From Arachis hypogaea (taxonomy: Eukaryota > Streptophyta > Magnoliopsida > Fabales > Fabaceae): a stretch of 64,000 nt of DNA. Of the stretch, positions 32,336 to 45,009 are shown in pieces. Under the pieces are notes generated by a model that worked only from the letters and a program-made list of their open reading frames with translations, was not told where the DNA came from and did not search any database. Within the stretch, counting starts at the first letter, position 1. Each line of letters begins with the position of its first letter. The stretch lies in the NCBI RefSeq assembly GCF_003086295.3, contig NC_092044.1, positions 73,866,024 through 73,930,023 on the forward strand, given 5' to 3'. The position numbers and the translations under genes are program-made.

Positions 32336-35033
32336 ATGGAGTATAGATCATCTTTTGGTCAATCAAGTTACTTGGGATACTTCTCACCACCACAAAATAA
32401 TTCATGCTATTATGATAATGGTGGTTGGAATATCAAGAACATGAAACGGGGTGCTTCCCAGGGTCACAAAATGGTCCATATTTTGATAACTTTGATCACT
32501 ACTCAAGCTGTTCCTGGGAAGATCAAAACCAAAGAAATTTCACTTATTCACACCCCATTCATCAAGAGCCATCATCCTTTAATTATTCAACCTCACCTCC
32601 TAGCTTTCCGCATCAAAACCCTTCAACACTTGGATATGCCTCAACACAAAATTCCTTCCCACATCCATATAATTCATCTCACCACTCACACAATTCATTG
32701 CATTATACACAAAATTCTTCTCACAGTCCACAAAACCCATATCATTACCCACAAGAGTCATACCACTCTTAGAACATACAACCACAAAACAATCAATTCC
32801 ATTCATAAAATAGCCACCCTCAATCTCCAAATTCCAACCCAGTTGTACACCCTCCTCTCGAGGATAAGCTATCAAGGATAGAGAACCTATTGGCAATTCT
32901 CTTGGAAGAATCTAATGACATGAGGACGTTCAAAGAGGAAGTAAAATCCATTATGCAGAACCGGGGGGCTACCCTTAAGAAGCTTGAGGCACAAGTTAGA
33001 TATCTATCAAAGCAAATCACTACCCACAATTCTCTCGGTGGTACCATGGCAAACCTGGTGCATGAAGTTGCAATCACACTTGCAATTCCGCACAACTAAC
33101 CAGCAAGTGCACTGGGTCGTCCAAGTAATACCTTACGTGAGTAAGGGTCGATCCCACGGAGATTGTCGTCTTGAAGCAAGCTATGGTTACCTTGTAAGTC
33201 TTAGTCAGGAGATTATCAATGAAAAGGGTTTTGTGTGCAATAAAATAAAAGAGCATGAAATAAAAGGTACTTGTGATTCAATAATGGAGAATAGGTTGGA
33301 GTTTTGGAGATGCTCTGTCATCTGAATCTCTGCTTTCCTATTGTCTTCTTCTTCACGCATGCAAGGCTCCTTCCATGGCAAGCTGTGTGTAGGGTGTCAC
33401 CGTTGTCAATGGCTACTTCCCATCCTCTCAGTGAAAATGGTCCATGTGCGCTGTCACCGCATGGCTAATCATCTGTCAGTTCTCGATCATGTTGGAATAG
33501 AGTCCAGTGATCCTTTTGCGTCTGTCACTACGCCCAACACTCGCGAGTTTGAAGCTCGTCACAGTCATCCCTTCCCAGATCCTACTCAGAATACCACAGA
33601 CAAGGTTTAGACTTTTCAGATCCCAGGAATGACCACCAATAATCCTAGCTTATACCACGAAGACTTCGATCTTTCGGAATGGAGGCTAAGAGATACACAT
33701 TCAATCCAAGATAGAATGGAGGTGGTTGTCAGGCACGCGTTCATAAGTTGAGAATGGTGATGAGTGTCACGGATCATCACATTCATCATGTTTAAGTGCG
33801 AATGAATATCTTAGAACGGAAGCAAGCGTGATTGAATAGAAAACAGTGGTAATTATATTAATCCATCAAGACACAACAGAGCTCCTCACCCCCAACCATG
33901 GGGTTTAGAGACTCATGCCATAGAAGATACAAAGTCAGATGTAAAATATCACGAGGTACAAAATAAATCTCTAAAAGTAGTTTTTATACTCAACTAGTAA
34001 CCTAGGTTTACAGAAAATGAGTAAACTAAGATAGGTAGTGCAGAAATCCACTTCTTGGGCCCACTTGGTGTGTGCTTGGGCTGAGCATTGGACCTTTCAC
34101 GTGCATAGGCTGATCCTGGAGTTAAACGCCAGCTTTGGTTCCAGTTTGGGCGTTTAACTCCAACTTTTATGCTAGTTCTGGCGTTTTAACACCAATTTAC
34201 ATCATCAAAACTCGCTCAAAGTATGGAATATTATATATTGCTGGAAAGCCTTGAATGTCTACTTTCCAACGCAATTGGGAGCGTGCCATTTGAAGTTTTG
34301 TAGCTCCAGAAAATCCACTTCGAGTGCAGGGAGGTCAGAATCCAACAGCATCTACAATCCTTTTTCAGTCTCTGAATCAGATTTTTGCTCAGGTCCCTCA
34401 ATTTCAGCCAAAAAATACCTGAAATCACAGAAAAACACACAAAATCATAGTAAAGTCCAGAAATGTAAATTTTACTTAAAAACTAATAAAAATATAATAA
34501 AAACTAACTAAATCATACTAAAAACTATATAAAAATAATGCCAAAAGGCGTATAAATCATCCGCTCATCAAAATCCAAGGGAGGAATCAGAAGAACAAGA
34601 AAAGGAGGCACCCATACCAAGTGAGATTTCTGTGAAGAAGGAGGAGGTTATGAGAGTATATTAGCCCAAAGCTTCATACCCACAGAGGCTACTAAGGGTG
34701 ACAAAGGAACATGCAAACTCACTCCCAAAAGGCTCAATGCAACACCATGCAGAAGAAAAGGAGGAAGTCAATCAAGGGAGTCCACATTACTTTAATGACA
34801 CAGAGAGTTGCATAAAGGGTGAGTTCGTTGAACCACCAATTCAAGAAGCTCTTGAAGAAGAAGACACTCCGACCATCATACAACACCCAAGTTCTGAAAT
34901 TAAGGTGGTGAAGGCAATCAACATGAGCACTAAAAAGAGGATGATGACCAAGAAAAGAAGGAGAATATCCATGAAAAATAAAAGGTCAACCAAATGCCAT
35001 CCCACCCCTACCCCAACAAGTAAGTTTCCTTAA
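32336..35033 (+). pseudogene. Element C ORF (gag position), NGGW start, coiled coil and basic tail; split by a solo LTR
   Basis: ATG at 32336 gives MEYRSSFGQSSYLGYFSPPQ and NGGW. After a frameshift near 32440 the main frame is Ser/His/Asn/Pro-rich to about 32820, then a coiled coil (LEAQVRYLSKQI). The solo LTR interrupts after GTMAN; with it and one target copy removed the frame continues unchanged to PREESEEQEKEA and on to 35031. The end is highly basic (KKRMMTKKRRRISMKNKRS), possibly nucleic-acid binding or nuclear-targeting. There are two or three stops besides. No Gag zinc knuckle or enzyme motif seen. Confidence 0.6.
33051..34575 (-). mobile_element. Solo LTR, FIDEL-like, short-ended form, TSD AAACC/AAATC
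   Basis: The LTR is 33056-34570 (1515 bp) with ends TGGTGCATG and CGCTCATCA on the plus strand. AAACC at 33051-33055 and AAATC at 34571-34575 differ by one C-to-T change. The LTR end lacks the extra segment with the fossil primer-binding site. It sits inside the element C ORF. Confidence 0.88.
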
Positions 35034-36580
35034 GCTAACAACAAAAGAAAGCTTGCTGGGGAGAGGCACTCAAAACAAGGGGCATTAACTGGCTCCTCTT
35101 TCCTCTTGAGGTCATTCCTCTTAACAAACTGGAAGAAGAGAAAGAAAGTCATGAACAACATGTCAAGCTAATGACATTAAAAGAGCGCTTGTTGGGAGGC
35201 AACCTAACCGTAGGTAACATTTCCTTGCTTTGCTTAGTTTACTTTCAATAATTTGGCATATGATTGCATTATAAGTTTGGTGTTGCCATGCAACAATTTG
35301 ATTTTCAATCTTCACTGGGTACTTGCAACATTCTAAATTGAGAGTGTCACACTAAGTTTGGTGTTGCCACTTATCTTTTATGCAAGGTACCAAGCACACC
35401 ACTTATTAATGCAATCAAAATGTCTCTGTTTGTATCTCTTGTGCCTTTATTGTATCCTTAATCTTGCTTGCTGAAACACATGCATACTCACACTTCATTC
35501 TAAGACATTCATGATCCATCATAGACCCCATCACCACTATTTTAATTGTTGCTTGAGTATAAGCAATCATTCTAAGTTTGGTGTGGGAAGGGAAAGAATA
35601 GGAGGAAAAGGGCAACAACAATGAAGATGAACTACAAGGTGATAAAGTTTCTTTTTCCTCTTACTTATTTCCAGCACTTTAAATTGCATGATTGTCTTCT
35701 ATTTTCTTTGTATGCATGTGTGATTACTCCTTGTGAATAAGCATAATTTGATATTTGATTTGTAACATGTTGCTATGATATCATGATTATCATCTTGAAT
35801 TTTACTTGCACCCAATATCTCTAAGAATGCAACAAAGAAATCATTCTTTTGAAAGAAAAATGTTGAAGAATTTTATAAATCTTGGGGCAAGCAAAAGATT
35901 AAGAGGAGTGGAGGTTCTGATTGTATGATTGTGTATTGAGGTTGCATGTTTGTGAAAACTTGCATGGAAGCTCATAGACAGGAAATGAAGTTTGGAGAAG
36001 TATTATGGAATTTCTCAGACATCTATTGATCCAAGAAGCAGTAACAAAAGAAAACAAAAGAAGAATAAAAACAAAGAACAAGCCCAAGGCTTTGAGCATC
36101 AATTACTAGGAAGAAAAAGAAAGAAACAAGAACTCAAAGAGTTATTGTCCTAGTTAAATGCTTGTGGTGGATTTGTATCAAAGAGAGAGGCTTGAGCAAG
36201 TAAATCCTAAGGGGTGCTTCAACATCCAATACCTTAGACCAACTGGTTTGGGAGTATTGATTGAAAGCTTATCTTAAAAAGCCGCTTTGATACATGACAC
36301 CTAGAGTCGAGGCCAAATTCCACAAAGAAAGAAAAATGCTAGAAAATAAGTGCTGCTTTCAGGTGACAATCTATAAAGAAGATTCCATAATATCATTTAA
36401 ATGGAAGTCCTAAGATCTAAGACTTCCAAAATGTGAGGACTAATGAGCACTGGAATCCTTGCATAAGCATACAAATTAGAGTTCACCCCACTGTCACTTA
36501 TTCACTTCACCCATTAAGGCATCAAAAGCAATTCTTCAATACATTCCAAATTAAGAGAATTCTTTGTGCATAGTTCTTTT
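35034..36580 (+). other. Non-coding 3' internal region of element C with repeated polypurine-like motifs
   Basis: TAAGTTTGGTGTTGCCA occurs at about 35272 and 35352, and CTAAGTTTGGTGTGGGA at about 35574, all resembling the true polypurine tract at 36602. The block CAAGGCTTTGAGCATCA (36085-36101) and CCAACTGGTTTGGGAGT (near 36238) recur in element F. No coding frame. Confidence 0.6.
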
Positions 36581-36617
36581 CTTGCTTGGGGACAAGCAAG
36601 ATTTAAGTTTGGTGTTG
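36581..36617 (+). promoter_or_regulatory. Hairpin plus polypurine tract of element C
   Basis: CTTGCTTG (36581-36588), loop GGGA, CAAGCAAG (36593-36600): a perfect 8-bp stem. TTTAAGTTTGGTGTTG follows, then the LTR. The outermost base pair is C-G here and G-C in element A. Confidence 0.7.
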
Positions 36618-37323
36618 TAATGCCAGGGCATCTTGGCTAGTTTTACTAGCCATTTTTTGTATGCTTTAGGTTGGTTTCATGCATTTTCTTAGGAAATAAG
36701 CAAGTATTTGGTTGAAAATGCAATCATACCATGATTCAAGCAAACATTGTAAATTTTGAATGATTTCATAAGAATTATGCATGAATTGAATGATAAAATG
36801 GATGATGCATGATCCCATGATTAAGGGCAAGACTTTGATGCACTTTGTTTGATTGATTTCAGGTAACAAGAAGCAGAGAAGAGCTACGTTAGTGGATACG
36901 ATAGTGCCACTAACGTGGCCATTAACGTGGAAGAAAAGAGAAGCCCCAACGTTAGTGAGAAAGTTAATGGTATTAACTTTGAAGAAAGAGAGCATGGAAC
37001 GTTAGTGGTAAAAGTAAACACCACTAACGTTAGCAAAGGACAGGACAAGAAGACCTACGTTAGTTTCCACATTAGTTACATTAACGTGAGAACTAACGTG
37101 GAAGGAAAGGGAAACTCCAATGTTAGTGGAAAAAGTGAACGCCACTAACGTTTGCGAAGCCATAAACACCCACGTTAGTGCCACTAACGTGGGCATTAAC
37201 GTGGAAGAAAGGAGGCAGCTGTGAAAGTTAGTGAAAAAAGTGAACGCCACTAATGTTTGCGAAGCAAAAAAGGCCTACGTGGACACTAACGTGGGCAAAA
37301 TCTCACCCGGCAGCCTGACCATG
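36618..37323 (+). repeat. 3' LTR of element C, first part
   Basis: It begins TAATGCCAGGGC just after the polypurine tract; TG has probably changed to TA. From 36885 it holds an array of ACTAACGTGG / CCACGTTAGT words, including a perfect 25-base odd palindrome at 37169-37193. Element D interrupts at 37324 and the LTR resumes at 45010. Confidence 0.8.
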
Positions 37324-38890
37324 TGACGTTAGGATTTTTGCTAGTAAAGAATTTCATAAAAACAGTCGCGTTGTAGATATAGTCTCTAAACCGACAAAAA
37401 TCCCTTCGTACAAACGTTTTGGTTGTCACAAGTAACAAACCCCTTTAAAATTGATAACCGAGTATTTAAACCTCGGGTCGTCTTCTCAAGGAATTGCAGG
37501 GAGGTATGTTCTTATTATTGGCTATGAAAAAGGTAAAATTGGGGTTTTGGAAGTAAGGTGGGAATATGTTATATGACAAGTAAAATAAAATAATACGAAT
37601 AAAATCTCTTGGCAAGTTATAAGAACTGGAAGTCCTATCCTAGTTATCTTTATCAATTGTGATGAGAATTGGATTTTTCTCCCATTTTGTTAACCTTTAA
37701 CTATGAAGGTAAGTTAAGTGGATGAATTAATTCGAATCCTCAAGTCCTAGTCTTTCCTTGGGAAAGGCTAGAGTTATTGGAATATGAATTAATGAAATGA
37801 AGAAATCCAATTTTCAATCAACAATGGAGCTGATAACCTTAGGGTCACCAATTAATCAACCACAGCCAAGAATGTAAAAAGCTAAATTAAAATCATAAAT
37901 ATCTGGAATACCTTCAATTCATTCAAAGCAGTAAAATCTAACATGGAAGACATTCATAAGCCAATTGGGCAACAGGAAAATCCAAATTATTTATATAAAT
38001 AAAAGACAGCAGTCATCAATCTGAAATATCTCAAATAACATTAATCAAGAAAATCAATCTAAACATGGAACATTGAAAAATAAATAAAAATAAAGAATCT
38101 GGGATTGAGAGTCACTCCTAAAACTAAGAGAAGTCCTAAATCCTAATCCTAATTCCAATCCTAATCTTAAGAGAGAGAGGAGAGAACCTCTCTCACTAAA
38201 AACTACATCTAAAAATATGAAAAGTGAATTATGAGAGCATGATTATGAATAGATGCATTCCCCCACTTTATAAACTCTAATATGTGTTCTCTGGGCCGAA
38301 AACTGAGTCAGAAACAGCCCAGAAGTCACTTCCAGCGCTTTCTGATCCGTACAGGTCACGGAAAAGTGACGCGGCCGCATGGCTCACGCGGCCGCGCGGG
38401 TTGCGTTCCTGCCAGGTCACGCGTCTGCTTGACTCACGCGTTTGCGTCGCCTGGCGTCAGGGCAGTTATGGAAAATTATATATCAAATCGAAGCCCCGAC
38501 ATTAGCTTTCCAACGCAACTGGAACCGCGTCGTTTGGACCTCTGTAGCTAAAGTTATAACCGTTTGAGTGCGAAGAGGTCAGGCTGGACAGCTTAGCAAT
38601 TTCTCCAACTTATTGTATTCCCTCCACTTTTGCATGCTTCCTTCCCATCCTCCAAGCCATTCCTACCTTATAATATCTGAAAACACTTAACACACATATC
38701 AATGCATCTAATGGTAATAAGAGAGGATTAATAATAAGCAAATATAAGTCCAAAGAAACATGTTTTCAATCAAAGCACATAATTAGGAAGGCAAATGTAA
38801 AACTATGCAAATAGTATGAATAAGTGGGTAAAGAGTTGATAAAAACCACTCAATTGAGCATAAGATAAACCATGAAATATGGGTTTATCA
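37324..38890 (-). repeat. 3' LTR of element D
   Basis: Plus-strand ends TGACGTTAGG and GGTTTATCA. Reading the minus strand: U3 core (about 38580-38480), CG-rich palindromic words such as ACGCGGCCGCGT (38460-38340), then a TATA element (TTTATAAA, about 38268-38275). Confidence 0.9.
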
Positions 38891-38929
38891 ACCTCCCCAC
38901 ACTTAAACATTAGCATGTCCTCATGCTAA
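38891..38929 (-). promoter_or_regulatory. Hairpin plus polypurine tract of element D
   Basis: On the minus strand TTAGCATG, loop AGGA, CATGCTAA (38929-38910) forms a perfect 8-bp stem. It is followed by GTTTAAGTGTGGGGAGGT and the LTR start TGATAAACCC. Confidence 0.7.
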
Positions 38930-41640
38930 GTTCAAGAGAAGCTATAAAGGAATGAAGAGGAATGATAGAATGTATGAGATGCAACCTATGAATGCAACTA
39001 AATACAAAATGTTTCTACCTACTTGGTTAAAAATAAATAAGTTCTTCAAGACAAATATGAACTGGATTTCACTAATTCAAATCACAAAATACAATACAAA
39101 TAACTTGCAAGAAGAAGATAGCTCATGAAAGCAGGGAACATAGAATTGAGCACTGAACCCTTACTACTAGTGTATATCATTCTAACTCTCAAGTGTCTAG
39201 GGTCAATTCTCTCAATTCTCTACTAATCTTGCTTTCTATAGCTTGCTCTTCATCTAACAATCAACAAAAATTTAATGCACCAATACACAAATCAAGAGGT
39301 TTTTTAAGGGTTGTAATGGGGTTAGGGTCAAGGTAGGATTGTATTTGGCCAAGTGGACTAAAATTTGAATCCTTAATTAACATAAACTATTCCACCTAAC
39401 TTAGGACAATCCATGTAATCTAATATAAAATCCGACTTCCCATTAACTATGTTTTCCACATATTCATGCATTCTAATTTCAAGTACAACTCATATGCATT
39501 GCTTTCACCACTTACTTTGGGGCATTTTGTCCCCTTTCACTTATTTTGCTCCTTTTTTTTATATATATATTTTTTTCTTTTGTTTTTCTCAATGCATATG
39601 ATTAATTTATTGAATGCATGAACATGTCCTAAACATTTCTTTCACATTTTCAGAAAATTCTAACATACTCAATTCTCAAACCAAATGTTTCCAAACCCAC
39701 TTTTCCCCACACTTAAATCATAAGCATTCTCACTAGTCTAAGCTAACCAAGGATTCAAATTAAGGACATTATTGTTTTTCGCTTAGAGTTAATGATGTGC
39801 TAAAATAAAGAACAGAGGGGTAAAAATAGGCTCAAATTTGTTTGCAAGGGATAATGAAGGGTTAAGGTCATATGGGTATGTAAGCTCAGTGAAACAAAGG
39901 CCTCAATCATATAAGTGTATGCATACATCAAATAATGGAAATATAGAATTAAGCAAGACAAAGATCATAATTTTAGAGAGAAAAACACACACCAAAAATA
40001 AAATATTGGTTGATAAAATGCAACCAATCAAATAGGCTCAAAATCTCACTGGTTTTGTGTTCGAGCTCTAAACTATGTTCCAAAATAATATTTCTTCAAA
40101 CAAGTTTTTCAAAAAATTTTATTCAAATTAGTGAAATACTATAAAAATTTCTTGAAAAAGGAGATATTACTTTAACCAAGTGGTAAAATATGCACAAAAT
40201 TAAACAAATATGCAATCAAACATGCAAATGCAACAATGAACAAACAAATAAAATAAAAATTTGGTGTTAAGTCAGGAAATAACTAACCCATGGAGATCGG
40301 TATCGACCTCCCCACACTTAAAGATTGCACCGTCCTTGGTGCATGCTAAGATATACAAGTGGAAGGGTCTATGCAACTGATGCTTTTCTCCAAGGATTGT
40401 GCCGATGGACTTGCTTGTCTTCCCATTAAGAAGCTTTTCCTCTCCCTTCGTGGTGGCCATCCTGAAAGAAGAGGGAAAAGAAAAAGTAACCCAAAAATAA
40501 AGATAGAAAATAAATAAAATATAATTGAGTTAATGCCAAATGATAAGCGTCTCATTTACATGGTAGCTACAACATGCAAGTGAGAAAATAGTGGAAGTAC
40601 ATGGCAAATCAATGGTGCAAAGTTTGCAACAATGGGGAAGAGAGATAATATAATTTTATGTCAATGCAAAAGTAATACAAATATAAAAGATTGGCATTGA
40701 TTTAAATAATATTACTCAATCAGAATTAAACAAGTCACTAAGCATCAATAAAATACTAGAAAAGATGTAACCGTTGAATAAGAATATTTGAACACCAATA
40801 ATAATTTTAGGAAAATAAAAAATGCAATGAATAAAAGTATGCAAATAAATTAAATAATTGGAAGTAAGAGAAAATAAGAAAGGAAGAAGAAAGAAATAAG
40901 AAAAGATAAGAAGAATAAGGATTCGGAGAAGAAAAGATAAGAAAATTGGCACTAATTTGGATTGGTTGTGCGACGCTGGCGACGCGGTCGCGTGGTGCGC
41001 AAATAAGGTTAGGCGACGCAGACGCGTGGGGCACGCGATCGCGTGACTCGATTTGTGCTGGTGGCGCGAGTGCAGCCTCGCGGTCGCACAACTCTCTATT
41101 TAAAACTTAGTATTGCCAAAATCCAGGGTGACGCGGTCGCGTGAGGGCATGCGATCGCGTGAGTGGCCATTATGAGGATATGATGTGGTCGCATCCGTCA
41201 CGCGTCCGCGTGGAAGGGTCTATGCTTCTAGCGCCAGTCCAGCTTCACTCCAGCTCATCTTTCGGCCATGCACCCTTTTGACGTCGATTTTCAGGTCACG
41301 CGGCCGCGTGAGGCACGCAGTCGCGTGTGAGGCTAGTATTCCCATATGACGCGGTCGCGTCAGCGACGCGGTCGCGTGGGATGATTTGTGCCATTGGCAC
41401 GCCTCCAGCGCTGCTCCTGCGTAACTTTCTGTTCAATTTATTATTCTCTCATCTCCTTGCGACGCGGACGCGTCGCTGATGCGGTCGCGTCGCGTGCTCT
41501 ATTTCTTTTCCTTTTTTTTTTGATAATATGAAAAAATGTAGAATTTAGTGTTAATATGAATGTGATGCAAAACTCCAGGTTCAATATAATAAGATAAAAT
41601 AAAACTCGAAAACAAATAAAACTAAATAAAAATGAAAAAT
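38930..41640 (-). other. Non-coding 3' internal region of element D with a second polypurine-like copy and CG-rich word array
   Basis: A second TTTAAGTGTGGGGAGGTC lies at about 40325-40308 (minus) behind another hairpin, TGCACC-AAGGAC-GGTGCA (40343-40326). From 40970 to 41500 the sequence is packed with ACGCGGTCGCGT-type words; GCGACGCG-GA-CGCGTCGC at 41459-41476 is a perfect inverted repeat. The remainder is AT-rich. ORFs here are chance frames. Confidence 0.6.
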
Positions 41641-41722
41641 GAACGACCATACCATGGTGGGTTGTCTCCCACCTAGCACTTTTAGTTAAAGTCCTTAAGT
41701 TGAACATTTGGTGAGCTTCCTG

Positions 41723-43243
41723 TTATGGTGGCTTGTACTTGAACTCATCCAGGAATCTCCACCAATGTTTGTGATTCCAGTGGCCTCTAGGGTCCCAAAC
41801 AAGGCGCAGAAAGCCTTCAAGCATGTTAAAGCAAGTGATAAGGCCCCAAGATTGTTGATTTCTAGAGTGAATTCCGGGGTCCCAAATCTTGCTTTTGCAC
41901 CTGTCTTCTTGTTGAGCAATATTGTTCCATCCGGGTGGCAAGCAGTCTGAATTCTCACCGAAGCAGCCAGACAACTTCCTAGACCCATTCAGTTGAGCTC
42001 TAAACCAACCTTTGCGTTTGAATGTTGAACACGCAACCGAGTTGAACCTTGCAGGATAAATCTTATCTCTAACCATCTTTTTCTTACTCTTAATGCCATA
42101 GAGAGCTCTAAGTTGACCATCTGTCTCCAGTAGCCCGTATTCAAGTGGAATTAGAAAGCTAAGGGATATGAATTTCACCCACTTGAATGTTGTGAAGGAT
42201 GATGGCAACTTAGGGGGAGGTGTTTCTAATGAACATGCAAGCTCCACTCCCTTGTGCTCTTCTTCGATGTCTTCCACCTCTTGGCAATCTTCTTCAATAT
42301 CAACCTCTTCCTCTTGGTGGATTTCTTCCAATTCAATCTCTTCTTCAGTGTTCACCAAGGGTAAAGGAGGTTGTGCTTCTTCTTCTGTAATCTCCATGTC
42401 AAGTCCAATGGGAGAGGATTCAAATGTAGATAAGAATTCATTAATGATTGAATCCATCTCTTGATCGTCTCCTTCAAAGTCTTCAACCATGATATGCTTT
42501 GGAGGTTGTACACCCTCCTCAACATCAGCTTCAATCGTCTTTGAAGGATGCTCTATAACTTGACTTTCCCATGGAGGTTCAGCATCTCCTAAGTCTTCAA
42601 CCACTGCCTCCTCTTCTTCTTCAATAATTTTGGCTTCCTCCACTTGTTCCAATACAAAGCCATGTTCCTCGTTGTCCTCTGGAGTTTGTAGTATCTCCTT
42701 CATACTACGTTCTTCATTAGATTGCCCACATGAAGCCATGGGGGTTTCTTGAGTATCCGAACGTCGGGAAGCTAATTGCTTTAACTTCTCCACTATTGCT
42801 TGCTCCAGATGATGAAGGATTGCAGTACATTGTTTCATTGATTCTTCGAGGCTAACCTGTGATTCTGACTTTGATGGATATGGGTAATGTGTATGGAGGA
42901 GTGGTGGTTTGTGGGAGTAATTGGATTGGTATTAGGGTGGTTCTATATATGGTTCATATGGCTCATAAGGTGGTTGGTATGGTGGTTGAGGGTTAGGGTC
43001 ATATGGAGGTGAATGGCAGAAAGGGGCTCGTGAGTGTGGCAGTTCAAAGTTATGTTGAGAGGATGGTCTATAGGCATGGGGTGGGACTTGTTCGTAGTTA
43101 CAAGGTTGTCCACCATATCTTTCAGCTGGGTTTGCATTGTAGAATGGTCGTTGTCCATGATATCTTGGAGGGTGTTGTTGCCTAAAGGGTTGATTAGATC
43201 CTCTTGGCTCCATCCATCCTTGATTGGTCTGACTCATAGCCAA
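41723..43243 (-). CDS. Element D ORF in the gag position, with CLPPGWN module, one stop
   Basis: On the minus strand the frame opens at 43243 (MAMSQTNQGWMEPRG), runs 507 codons and ends at 41723, with one in-frame stop at about 42932. The first 110 residues are Pro/Tyr/Gln-rich (PPYQPPYEPYEPYIEPP). The middle, about residues 140-320, is strongly acidic with Glu runs. The last 140 contain ETDGQLRALYGIKSKKKMV, GSRKLSGCFGEN, DCLPPGWNN and HWWRFLDEFKYKPP. It is the only sizable frame in the element and the first after the primer-binding site. The ORF at 28762-30360 is homologous. Domain not recognised; it may replace Gag or be an accessory protein supplied in trans to a helper element. Confidence 0.65.
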
Positions 43244-43420
43244 AGGGGTGAGAGTTCATGGTAGTAGGAGAAAATAAAAATAAAAACTAACAAAAAGAAA
43301 ATATTTTGAAAAAGAGATGATTTTTGAAAAATTTTTAGATATAAATTTAAAATTAAAAGTCTGAAATTTTTTTTTTGAAAAATATTTACAATAACCAATA
43401 ATAAGGCACACGTTTGCAAC

Positions 43421-43438
43421 TCCCCGGCAACGGCGCCA
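43421..43438 (-). other. Primer-binding site of element D
   Basis: The minus strand reads TGGCGCCGTTGCCGGGGA three bases inside the 5' LTR, the tRNA-Asp type site of Athila elements, identical to that of element C. Confidence 0.88.
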
Positions 43439-43441
43439 TTT

Positions 43442-45009
43442 TGACGTTAGGATTTTTGCCAGTAAAGAATTTCATAAAAATAGTCGTGTTGTAGATATAG
43501 TCTCTAAACCGATAGAAATCCCTTCGTACAAACGTTTTGGTTGTCACAAGTAACAATCCCCTTTAAAATTGATAACCGAGTATTTAAACCTCGGGTCGTC
43601 TTCTCAAAGAATTGCAGGGAGGTATGTTCTTATTATTGGCTATGAAAAAGGTAAAATTGGGGTTTTGGAAGTAAGGTGGGAATATGTTATATGACAAGTA
43701 AAATAAAATAATACTAATAAAATATCTTGGCAAGGTATAAGAACTGGAAGTCCTATACTAGTTATCTTTATCAATTGTGATGAGAATTGGATTTTTCTCC
43801 CACTTTGTTAACCTCTAACTATGAGGGTAAGTTAAGTGGATGAATTAATTCGAATCCTCAAGTCCTAGTCTTTCCTTGGGAAAGGCTAGAGTTATTGGAA
43901 TATGAATTAATGAAATGAAGAAATCCAATTTTCAATCAACAATGGAGCTAATAACCTTAGGGTCACCAATTAATCAACCATAGCCAAGAATGTAAAAAGC
44001 TAAATTAAAATCATAAATATCTGGAATACCTTCAATTCATTCAAAGCAGTAAAATCTAACATGGAAGACATTCATAAGCCAATTGGGCAACAAGAAAATC
44101 CAAATTATTTATATAAATAAAAGACAGCAGTCATTAATCTGAAATATCTCAAATAACATTAATCAAGAAAATCAATCTAAACATGGAACATTGAAAAATA
44201 AATAAAAATAAAGAACCTGGGATTGAGAGTCACTCCTAAAACTAAGAGAAGTCCTAAATCCTAATCCTAATTCTAATCCTGATCCTAAGAGAGAGAGGAG
44301 AGAAAATCTCTCACTAAAAACTACATCTAAAAATATGAAAAGTGAATTATGAGAGCATGATTATGAATGGATGCATTCCCCCACTTTATAAACTCTAATC
44401 TGTGTTTTCTGGGTCGAAAACTGAGTCAGAAACAGCCCAGAAGTCACTTCCAGCGCTTTCTGATCCGTACAGGTCGTGGAAAAGTGACGCGGCCGCATGG
44501 CTCACACGGCCACGCGGGTTGCGTTCCTGCTAGGTCACGCGTCCGCGTGACTCACGCATTCGCGTCGCCTGGCGTCAGGGCAGCTATGACAAATTATATA
44601 TAAAATCGAAGCCTCGGACGTTAGCTTTCCAACGCTACTGAAACCGCGTCGTTTGGACCTCTGTAGCTAAAGTTATAGCCGATTGAGTGCGAAGAGGTCA
44701 GGCTGGACAGCTTAGCAATTTCTCCAACTTATTGTATTCCCTCCACTTTTGCATGCTTCCTTCCCATCCTCCAAGCCATTCCTGCCTTATAATATCTGAA
44801 AACACTTAACACACATATCAAGGCATCTAATGGTAATAAGAGAGGATTAATAATAAGGAAATATAAGTCCAAAGAAACATGTTTTCAATCAAAGCACATA
44901 ATTAGGAAGGCAAATGTAAAACCATGCAAATAGTATGAATAAGTGGGTAAAGAGTTGATAAAAACCACTCAATTGAGCACAAGATAAACCATGAAATATG
45001 GGTTTATCA
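43442..45009 (-). repeat. 5' LTR of element D
   Basis: Near-identical to 37324-38890. The minus-strand start TGATAAACCCATATTTCATG is at 45009 and the end CTAACGTCA at 43442. The same U3 core (about 44700-44600), palindromic words (44580-44460) and TATA candidate (about 44390) are present. Confidence 0.92.

Noticed and set aside
38282..38551. Arg-rich ORFs in the LTR of element D
   Set aside because: Arise from the CG-rich word array on the non-sense strand of the LTR and recur at the same place in the other LTR.
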